From assembly GCF_018101125.2 (NCBI RefSeq), contig NZ_JAELVF020000001.1:993095-1057094 (forward strand): 64,000 nt of DNA, in the 5' to 3' direction. Each line of letters begins with the position of its first letter. The stretch's first letter is position 1. A program made the position numbers and the translations under genes. Source of the stretch: Streptomyces tardus. GTDB taxonomy: Bacteria; Actinomycetota; Actinomycetes; Streptomycetales; Streptomycetaceae. Below are positions 9,184 to 15,903 of this stretch, in pieces. Under the pieces are notes generated by a model that worked only from the letters and a program-made list of their open reading frames with translations, searched no databases and was not told where the DNA came from.

Positions 9184-9292
9184 CCACGAGCAGCACCTCG
9201 AGCAGGCATGCGGCGCAACTCACACCGCGCCTCTCCGCCGCCCGCGCACAGGCGCAACCCCCACCCAAAGCCGCACCCCAGGACCACGGCGC

Positions 9293-9332
9293 CTACGGGG
9301 CTACGGGGCTACGGGGCTACGGGGCTACGGGG
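9293..9332. repeat. Five tandem copies of an 8-bp unit
   Basis: The unit ctacgggg is repeated five times without change, followed by a partial copy. It is in the 588-bp non-coding interval 9022-9609 between infA and the ABC permease. An 8-bp unit is not a multiple of three and can gain or lose copies by slippage. Confidence 0.9.
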
Positions 9333-9416
9333 TACAGAACACCAACTTCAGCACGCCGGGGCGTCACGGAGCGACAACCAGCCCCAGCGACAACCGTCAC
9401 ACCCCAGCCCTTCTTC

Positions 9417-9452
9417 TGTATCCGCTCCCCGCCCGGGCGGGGAGCGGATACA
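9417..9452. terminator. 36-bp perfect palindrome, probable terminator of the ABC island
   Basis: Two 18-base arms (tgtatccgctccccgccc and its exact complement) abut without a spacer. It lies 158 bp downstream of the permease stop codon, so it can terminate the leftward island transcript. The remainder of 9022-9609 holds no recognisable gene. Confidence 0.65.
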
Positions 9453-9609
9453 GAGGGACAGGCAAGACAACGCGAGAGAGGCGTACGGGGGGGCATCCCT
9501 ACGTGCACTCTCAAGATCACCACCGATGGCCAGCACCACGGCCACGCTCACCGATCCATCCAGTGCAGGCCTGCGCAACGCCCGGCACTCACTCAGCCCG
9601 GCCTCTACT

Positions 9610-11862
9610 TCACTCCGCTCTCAAAAGCTGGGGCTCCACTCGCCGGGGCGTCGAGAACGCGGCAATCGTCACGGCCGTCGCCACAGCGACCAGGGTGCCG
9701 AGTGTGAGCCAACCGAAAGCAACCCAGTCCGGCGTCCGAATCAGTCCTCCGGTGTACTGCCACGTCATTGCACCCACAATGCCGAGCAACCAGGCCAGTG
9801 CCACCTGCGGCACCATCGAGGCCGCTGCCTCCCACGCCTGCACCGCACGCAGCTGCCCGGGACGCATGCCCTGCGCGAGCATCCGCGCGTTCACTCTTCG
9901 GCGCTGGACCGCGCGATCGAGCAGAGCCACCACCAACGCCATCAGCGCCACCAAACCGCCGAGCACAAAAGCGAATCTGATGTACGCCCCCAACATCGAG
10001 TTGATCTCCGCCTGAGCCGGATTCTCTCCATACACAGAAGGCTGACTGTAAGGCGCAATCGCCAACAGCTTCGCCATCATCTCGTCAATATTCTGTTCGT
10101 CCGGGACTAGGACTAATTGATCGGCTGCCTGGCGCGCACCAGGCGCAGAGATCGGCAGCACCGCATCATAACCACCGAGCGGTGAATCGATCCTCGGAAC
10201 AAGGCTTCCTCGAGGCGTAAGAGTGGACTTAGGCGCGGCGAACTCAGTCCTGCCGGATGAGAGATTGTCGATAATCATCGGCTCCCCGGCCTTAATTTCT
10301 GACACTCGATAGCCAGAACCTGACCTCAAGTCACATTTGTCAAGCTTCATCCCACTCACAAACCGAAGCCCCCGACAGTCGGTGAATAGCAGAGAGGAGG
10401 ATTCGCCGAAACCACCTGCAGCAAGCGCAACGGCGGAGGCGTCTGGCACTTCCAGGGCTTGCGACAGCTGGCGATTGGTGAGTTTTTCAAGTGAAACAGA
10501 GAAGACGGCAGGGTCATCCGGGTTCAGCTCGCTCGTAGCGCGGGCATCACGAGAATGCCCAATTCCAACACCGACAGCGAAGACCAGTACCATAACTCCG
10601 GCCGCGAGCTTCCCGGACGAAATTGCATTGAATGCTGCACGCGCACCTCCGATCCGGCGTGTCACACGATGCGATTTCCTCCACCACCGTCCCACCACCG
10701 CCGTCAGAACACCAGCACCCAAAAGCATACCGATACCAGTAAGGAACACGAAGAAGATCATTACCGGCGCATTTGTCATCGAGGATTCATTACCATCATC
10801 GCCATGGAAATAGCCTCGCCAGAATTGCCACCACAGACCTGCAACACCTACCGCCAATGGCAGCAGCTGCCACCAACGGACACGCTCCTCAGGAATCCAG
10901 CGCCTCTGCGTCCAAGGTGCGCGAATGGCATCCGCCGCAACTCTCGCACCAAGGAACCAAGAGAGAGCAACAGAACCCAGCAGGAGAGTAGAAGCTCCGA
11001 GCGGCCCAGTGGAAGTAGCTTGAGGGAACCAGGTCACCGATAGTACTCCGCTACCGGCAACGAAATAATTCACGGGGGGATAAAGCAGAAGCGCAACGAC
11101 GCCTGCCGAAAGACCGACAACCATCTGCTCTACCGCATTTACGCGAGCTGTTTGACGAGCCGATACTCCAAGAAGACGCAGGGCAGCAAACCTACGCGTT
11201 CGGATTGTCGCGGATAGCCGAGTGGCAACCATCAGTAGTGCACAAATTGGCAATCCTAGGCACGCCAGAAAGAAGCCGGCAAGTCCCTGCACTTGGCTTT
11301 CTTGAAGCTCAATATTCATGGGGAACCTGCCACCATAGCCAGCAATTGCCCGCGCCTGCTCGCCCAGTTCTTCAAGCTGAAGGCCCTGATAGACCACGAG
11401 TTCATCCGGAGAGCGCAGGCCAGGCTCACCGATGGTCCCTACCACTCTTCCTGCTGCCCAAGCCTGCAACAAGTCCGAGCGCTCTAGTTCCTCCAGAAAG
11501 CGCGGCGAAACGACAAGCTCTCCTGGGCCAGGCCATTCAGCCACCCCCGGAGGCTTCGTAACAGATCTAGCAGCATCGCTTCGGTCAGTTGCAACGCCGG
11601 TACGGAAGACGACATTCCTGTCGTACGCGAGCGTCTCGCTATGGATCCAGACATGCCCGCGTTCTGTCTCATTTTCGAGGAGCATCGGACTCCGCGCGAG
11701 TCCAACCGATTTTCTGTGTTCAACCACGGAGAACGATGCGAATGCAAGTAGCGCACATACTCCAGCCAAGGCGAGACCGATGACTGTGAGAGCAAGAGCG
11801 ATAGCCCTTCTGCGGTCCCGCACCCGAAGCAAGCGGATTCCCAGGCGCAGCGTCACAGACAT
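9610..11862 (-). CDS. FtsX-like ABC transporter permease
   Basis: 750 residues from the ATG at 11862 (MSVTLRLGIRLLRVRDRRRA). About ten hydrophobic helices are visible: one near residues 19-43, a cluster at about 200-420, and three in the last 160 residues. Large extracytoplasmic segments follow the first helix and lie between about 430 and 620. This double-FtsX layout is typical of single-chain permeases of the MacB/Bce type that handle peptides, lipids or mechanotransmission rather than nutrients. The start overlaps the ATPase stop by 10 bp. Base composition is visibly less GC-rich than the flanking ribosomal genes. Substrate unknown. Confidence 0.88.
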   Translation of the reverse strand: MSVTLRLGIRLLRVRDRRRAIALALTVIGLALAGVCALLAFASFSVVEHRKSVGLARSPMLLENETERGHVWIHSETLAYDRNVVFRTGVATDRSDAARSVTKPPGVAEWPGPGELVVSPRFLEELERSDLLQAWAAGRVVGTIGEPGLRSPDELVVYQGLQLEELGEQARAIAGYGGRFPMNIELQESQVQGLAGFFLACLGLPICALLMVATRLSATIRTRRFAALRLLGVSARQTARVNAVEQMVVGLSAGVVALLLYPPVNYFVAGSGVLSVTWFPQATSTGPLGASTLLLGSVALSWFLGARVAADAIRAPWTQRRWIPEERVRWWQLLPLAVGVAGLWWQFWRGYFHGDDGNESSMTNAPVMIFFVFLTGIGMLLGAGVLTAVVGRWWRKSHRVTRRIGGARAAFNAISSGKLAAGVMVLVFAVGVGIGHSRDARATSELNPDDPAVFSVSLEKLTNRQLSQALEVPDASAVALAAGGFGESSSLLFTDCRGLRFVSGMKLDKCDLRSGSGYRVSEIKAGEPMIIDNLSSGRTEFAAPKSTLTPRGSLVPRIDSPLGGYDAVLPISAPGARQAADQLVLVPDEQNIDEMMAKLLAIAPYSQPSVYGENPAQAEINSMLGAYIRFAFVLGGLVALMALVVALLDRAVQRRRVNARMLAQGMRPGQLRAVQAWEAAASMVPQVALAWLLGIVGAMTWQYTGGLIRTPDWVAFGWLTLGTLVAVATAVTIAAFSTPRRVEPQLLRAE

Positions 11863-12551
11863 TTTGCGGCCAATCCGTCCGAGCGGACACATCCATCCGC
11901 CATATGAATCTGCCTGTCCGCTGCCACCGCAACGTTCTGGTCGTGGGTAACCATTACCAGAGACGTGCCACGGATCGCAGTCATAGTCAGGAGTTGATCG
12001 AGGACTCGGCGCGCATTATCACCATCCAATGCACCCGTCGGCTCGTCAGCCAGGACAACCACAGGATCATTCATCAAAGCTCGAGCAACCGCAGCTCGCT
12101 GGGACTGCCCTCCCGACACCTCACCTGGGAAACGATTGCCCAGCTCTTCGATACCCAACTCTTTCATATGAGATCGGGCGCGGCGCCGAGCCTCGTGGCG
12201 CCGAACACCCTTCAGCTCCAGCGGGATTGCAACATTCTCGAGCAGCGTCAGTTCCGCAATGAGTTCCCCAAGCTGGAACACGAAACCCATCGCATCACGG
12301 CGCATGACACAGATCGCGTCATCGTCAGCCGTGCGAACATTCGTTCCTGCAATGCGAATTTCCCCCTGGTCCGGACGAATAATTCCAGCCAGCGCAAGCA
12401 GCAGCGTGGATTTACCGCATCCACTCGGGCCCGTAATTGCCACAGATTCACCTGCTTCGACATCCAGGTCGACATCTCGTAGCACAGGCTGACCCGGACT
12501 GTACTGATAATTCAGCCCTCGAACCTTCACGACGGGCCCGCAGCTACTCAA
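11853..12551 (-). CDS. ABC transporter ATP-binding protein (MacB/LolD-like)
   Basis: 232 residues. Walker A GPSGCGKST at 41-49, Q-loop region FVFQLGEL, signature SGGQSQRAAVARAL, Walker B VVLADEPTGALDG and the switch histidine in MVTHDQ are all intact. The first codon is TTG at 12551, overlapping the stop of the secreted-protein gene by 4 bases; an in-frame GTG at V8 is the alternative start. It energises the FtsX-like permease encoded next. Confidence 0.92.
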   Translation of the reverse strand: MSSCGPVVKVRGLNYQYSPGQPVLRDVDLDVEAGESVAITGPSGCGKSTLLLALAGIIRPDQGEIRIAGTNVRTADDDAICVMRRDAMGFVFQLGELIAELTLLENVAIPLELKGVRRHEARRRARSHMKELGIEELGNRFPGEVSGGQSQRAAVARALMNDPVVVLADEPTGALDGDNARRVLDQLLTMTAIRGTSLVMVTHDQNVAVAADRQIHMADGCVRSDGLAAKCL

Positions 12552-12991
12552 CGGACGTACTCTTCCTTTCCGGAACAGTTGTCGGGGATTAGAGTTCCGC
12601 GATCCCGACAGACGCGCACTCGTACGTCCCGCGTCCGCTGCATCGCACCGTCGAACACATTCTTGTTGTACCTCTTGGCGGTTCCGCGCGAGGCACGAAA
12701 TACATTCGGCGCGTATCCGTGAACCGCAACCTCGAGGTATACGCCGTTGTTCTTGTCAGTCGAACGAAGAGTCCCGGTGAAATTGAAGGCACCACGAGTC
12801 TCCGGCCCTGCGGGAAGAAAGCGATATCGAGCATCGCTCCACTGTGCGCCAGAGGTGCTCTGATCATTCATTTTGTGCCACTTTGCCGCGCGGGCGTCCG
12901 GTGGGGTGGATCGGTCGGCGGTGGCGTAGGCGATGGTGGGGGCGGTGAGCACGGTGGTGGTGGCCAGTACGGCGATGAGCAAGCGCTTCAT
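12548..12991 (-). CDS. Small secreted protein, first gene of the ABC operon
   Basis: 147 residues. A Sec signal peptide is clear (MKRLLIAVLATTTVLTAPTI, cleavage probably after AYA near 23), giving a mature domain of about 124 residues. The mature part has only two cysteines (VRVCRDRG and DNCSG), likely one disulfide, and looks beta-rich. I cannot name the family. A GAGG-type ribosome site precedes the ATG. Its stop overlaps the ATPase start, so it is translationally coupled to the transporter and may be its substrate, its sensor or a co-secreted effector. Confidence 0.82.
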   Translation of the reverse strand: MKRLLIAVLATTTVLTAPTIAYATADRSTPPDARAAKWHKMNDQSTSGAQWSDARYRFLPAGPETRGAFNFTGTLRSTDKNNGVYLEVAVHGYAPNVFRASRGTAKRYNKNVFDGAMQRTRDVRVRVCRDRGTLIPDNCSGKEEYVR

Positions 12992-13601
12992 CGGGCCTCG
13001 TTTCGGAGGTAGGCGGAGAGTGGGTACGTCGAGGTCCGCCGCGGGCGCACTTCAACGCCGCGCAGCACTGCGGGACTTCGCGTTGATCACTCTGGCAGCC
13101 TTCGCCGTGCCAATAGCGGCGAATCGGGACAGAACGGTCTGACCACCACGCTTTGGTGTATCGGTTTAGACCTCGCGTTGACTGCCTCGACCTGCAGAAA
13201 CGTCACGCTTCGACGGCCGTGCCAGTGGTCAGGGCGGGTGAGGTTGTGCGGAGGGCTTCGCCTGCGCCCGCCGTCGCCGGGCGTTCCAGCCGCTCGTGTC
13301 CACGGCTCCGGGCGAGCAGCGCACGGCAACCGGCCCGACGGCAACGGACCCGCCGTGCGCTGACGCACGGCGGGTCCCGGTCATACACCGCACCACCGCA
13401 CTCTCGCCGCAGCAGCCTGGGCTTCGGCGACACAGTGCTCAGAGCGCGCTCAGCACCAAGCAAGCCCCGGGCTCAACGGGGCGCCTCCACGGGCTCCACG
13501 CTCACTTCGCGCACCCGCGGGCAGGGCCCGGCCCACGCCGCACTCCCCCGGGCAAAGCCCGCCGGCGCCGCGCGCCTCCCCGGGCGCGCGAGCGGCGGCG
13601 C
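12992..13601. other. 610-bp intergenic between map and the ABC island
   Basis: No supported gene. Several short open frames on both strands lack homology, ribosome sites or consistent codon use. The interval holds one clear terminator (13346-13377) and must contain the island promoter, but no convincing -10/-35 pair stands out. The part near 13060-13230 differs in composition from its surroundings and could be the scar of a lost mobile element; I could not identify one. Confidence 0.5.
13346..13377. terminator. Terminator downstream of map
   Basis: Arms 13346-13359 and 13364-13377 (ggacccgccgtgcg and its complement) with a 4-base loop, GC-rich, 225 bp past the map stop codon on the leftward transcript. 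Confidence 0.75.
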
Positions 13602-14438
13602 TCAGCCCAGCGGGTCGGGGGCTGCTTCGACGCCGTACTCGGCGAGCTTCGCCCGGCCGCCGTCGGGGGCGGTGAGGACGAGCGGGCCCTGCTCGGTGAG
13701 CGCGATGGAGTGCTCCCAGTGGCTGGAGCACGAGTGGTCGTCGGTCACGACGGTCCAGTCGTCCTCCAGCACGTGTGTCTTGGCGGTGCCGAGGCTGACC
13801 ATCGGCTCGATCGCCAGGCACATTCCCGGTACGAGCTTGGGGCCGCGTCCGCGTCGGCGCTCGACGTAGTTCAGCACGTGCGGGTCCATGTGCATCTCGC
13901 TGCCGATGCCGTGCCCGCCGTAGTCCTCGATGATCCCGTACTTGCCGCTGGCCGGACGGGGTTGGCGGCGGATGTAGCCCTCGACCGCCTTGGAGATGTC
14001 GACGAGCCGGTTGCCCTTGCGCATCGCGGCGAGCCCGGCCCACATGGACTCCTCGGTGACCCGGCTGAGTTCGAGCAGCTCCGGTGCGTGGCCCTCGCCC
14101 ACGAAGACGGTGATCGCGGCGTCACCGTGCCAGCCGTCGATGATGGCGCCCGCGTCGATGGAGAGCACGTCGCCGGAGTTCAGCACGGTCTCCCGGTCCG
14201 GGATGCCGTGGACGACGACATCGTTGACCGAGGTACAGATGTTGCCGGGGAACCCGCCGTAGCCGAGGAAATTGGGCTTGGCGCCGTGGTCGGCGAGCAC
14301 CTTGGCCGCGACCTCGTCGAGGTCCTTGGTGGTCGCACCGGGTACGGCCGCCGCGGCGCACTCCTTGTGCATGGCTGCGACCACCAGCCCCGCCGCCCGC
14401 ATCTTCGCGATCTGCTCGGGGGTTTTGATCTCCACCAT
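13602..14438 (-). CDS. map: Methionine aminopeptidase, type I
   Basis: 278 residues from MVEIKTPEQIAKMRAAGL at 14438, with GGAGGC 13 bases upstream. It removes the initiator Met from nascent proteins and is a di-metal pita-bread enzyme; metal ligands are visible in SIDAGAIIDGWHGDAA and EDYGGHGIGSEMH, and in the C-terminal EHSIALTEQG. The usual Streptomyces order is secY-adk-map. Here map is separated from adk by the mosaic at 14391-16321 and by the NLR gene. The coding sequence itself is intact. Confidence 0.97.
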   Translation of the reverse strand: MVEIKTPEQIAKMRAAGLVVAAMHKECAAAAVPGATTKDLDEVAAKVLADHGAKPNFLGYGGFPGNICTSVNDVVVHGIPDRETVLNSGDVLSIDAGAIIDGWHGDAAITVFVGEGHAPELLELSRVTEESMWAGLAAMRKGNRLVDISKAVEGYIRRQPRPASGKYGIIEDYGGHGIGSEMHMDPHVLNYVERRRGRGPKLVPGMCLAIEPMVSLGTAKTHVLEDDWTVVTDDHSCSSHWEHSIALTEQGPLVLTAPDGGRAKLAEYGVEAAPDPLG

Positions 14439-14712
14439 CTCGGCTGACGCCTCCAGCTCAGACAACAACAACTGACCGCCCGTGCCGGACGTAACCCCCA
14501 ACGATACGGCTCCCCGACCGGCGGGCGCGTACGGGCCCGCGAGACCCCGCAGGGCCCGGTCGCACACCGCTCTCCCCACCGCCGGTCGGGGAGCCGTATC
14601 GTTGGGGGTTACGTCCGGCACGGGCGGTCAGTTGTTGTTGTCTGAGCTGGAGGCGTCAGCCGAGATGGTGGAGATCAAAACCCCCGAGCAGATCGCGAAG
14701 ATGCGGGCGGCG
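14391..14712. repeat. 134-bp inverted duplication of the map 5' region
   Basis: 14391-14524 (map start plus upstream region) recurs as its exact reverse complement at 14579-14712, with a 54-base spacer. The second copy again encodes the MVEIKTPEQIAKMRAA start, reading rightward, and is fused to an NRPS adenylation-domain fragment at the shared sequence cggcgagctgg. A repeat-mediated assembly error explains this better than evolution does. Confidence 0.9.
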
Positions 14713-15022
14713 AGCTGGAGTTCGTCGGCCGCCGGGACAACCAGGTCAAGCTGCGCGGCTTCCGCATCGAGCTGGGCGAGATCGAGTCCGCTCTCGCCGC
14801 CCACGAGGCCGTCGGCCACATCGCGGTCGTGGTCCGCGAGGACCGTCCGGGCGTCAAGCAGCTGGTCGGCTACGCCGTACCGGCGGCGGGCGCCGAGCTG
14901 GACACCGAGGAGCTGCGCCGCTGGGCCGGCGACCGGCTGCCCGACTACATGGTGCCGCGCCCGATCATCGCGCTCGACACCCTGCCGCTGACCACCAACG
15001 GGAAGGTCGACCAGAAGGCGCT
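14708..15022 (+). pseudogene. NRPS adenylation-domain C-terminal fragment (copy 1)
   Basis: Reads [20 protein letters not shown] through [21 protein letters not shown] to [10 protein letters not shown], covering adenylation core motifs A8 to A10 including the A10 lysine (NGKVDQ). There is no start codon, condensation domain or carrier domain. Its first 223 bp recur inverted at 15023-15245. It is a displaced fragment of a peptide synthetase encoded elsewhere in the genome. Confidence 0.85.
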
Positions 15023-15600
15023 GCCGGCCCAGCGGCGCAGCTCCTCGGTGTCCAGCTCGGCGCCCGCCGCCGGTACGGCGTAGCCGACCAGCTGCTTGAC
15101 GCCCGGACGGTCCTCGCGGACCACGACCGCGATGTGGCCGACGGCCTCGTGGGCGGCGAGAGCGGACTCGATCTCGCCCAGCTCGATGCGGAAGCCGCGC
15201 AGCTTGACCTGGTTGTCCCGGCGGCCGACGAACTCCAGCTCGCCGTCCGAGCGCCAGCGCACCACGTCGCCGGTGCGGTAGAGCCGGGTGCCGGGGGCGC
15301 CGAAGGGGTTGGCCACGAAGCGGTCGGCGGTCAGATCCGAGCGGCCGACGTAGCCCCGCGCCAACCCGACGCCTGCCACGTACAGTTCACCGGCCACGCC
15401 GATCGGGCACAGCCGCAGCCGGCTGTCGAGCACGTAGACCTGCTTGCCGTCCAGCGGGCCGCCGATCGGCACCGGCTCGGTCACCGCGCCGCCCGGACGC
15501 AGCGCGTACGCGGCGGCCATGACGGTGACCTCGGTGGGGCCGTAGGCGTTGACCACGGTCAGGTCGGGGCAGGCCGCCAGGGTCTGGCGCACCGAGGCGG
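15023..15600 (-). pseudogene. NRPS adenylation-domain fragment (copy 2, inverted)
   Basis: Leftward frame from [21 protein letters not shown] (A5 region) through [14 protein letters not shown] (A7) and [10 protein letters not shown] (A8) to TEELRRWAG. It overlaps the sequence of copy 1 (14708-14930 against 15023-15245) and copy 3 (15287-15492 against 15659-15864) at essentially full identity. Put together, the three copies give one half adenylation domain, so this is one template read back and forth. Confidence 0.85.
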
Positions 15601-15604
15601 TCGG

Positions 15605-15659
15605 CAGCGCCTCGTAGAGATACGTCGCGTCCTGGCTCAGATCCCTGGCTGCGTCCGGG
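15605..15659. repeat. 55-bp inverted copy of an internal NLR segment
   Basis: 15605-15659 is the exact reverse complement of 16267-16321 inside the NLR gene (codons of [16 protein letters not shown]). It sits outside the gene, joined to NRPS sequence on both sides. It is the last piece of the chimeric join between the map-side and NLR-side sequences. Confidence 0.9.
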
Positions 15660-15864
15660 CGGCGCGGTGACCGAGCCGGTGCCGATCGGCGGCCCGCTGG
15701 ACGGCAAGCAGGTCTACGTGCTCGACAGCCGGCTGCGGCTGTGCCCGATCGGCGTGGCCGGTGAACTGTACGTGGCAGGCGTCGGGTTGGCGCGGGGCTA
15801 CGTCGGCCGCTCGGATCTGACCGCCGACCGCTTCGTGGCCAACCCCTTCGGCGCCCCCGGCACC
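15659..15864 (+). pseudogene. NRPS adenylation-domain fragment (copy 3)
   Basis: Encodes [20 protein letters not shown] to [11 protein letters not shown] (A5-A6 region) rightward, in frame with the NLR gene by chance, so the open frame appears to begin here. The reverse complement of 15287-15492. Native NLR upstream sequence resumes at about 15865. Confidence 0.85.
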
Positions 15865-15903
15865 GTCGACACGTACGTGAGTGCGCACCTACTCTCGGTG
15901 CTC

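Noticed and set aside
9293-9332. CRISPR array
   Set aside because: The repeat is an 8-bp tandem without spacers; no cas genes are in the window.
12992-13601. Small genes or a transposase remnant in the map-island gap
   Set aside because: Short frames lack ribosome sites, homology and consistent codon use; no inverted terminal repeats or target duplications were seen.
14708-15864. An NRPS biosynthetic gene cluster
   Set aside because: Only one half adenylation domain is present, in three overlapping copies of alternating direction with no start, condensation or carrier domain.
15667-15903. Start of the NLR gene at 15667 as an NRPS-NLR fusion
   Set aside because: The first 66 codons are NRPS sequence identical to the inverted copy nearby; NACHT family proteins begin around the ATG at 15904, just after the junction.
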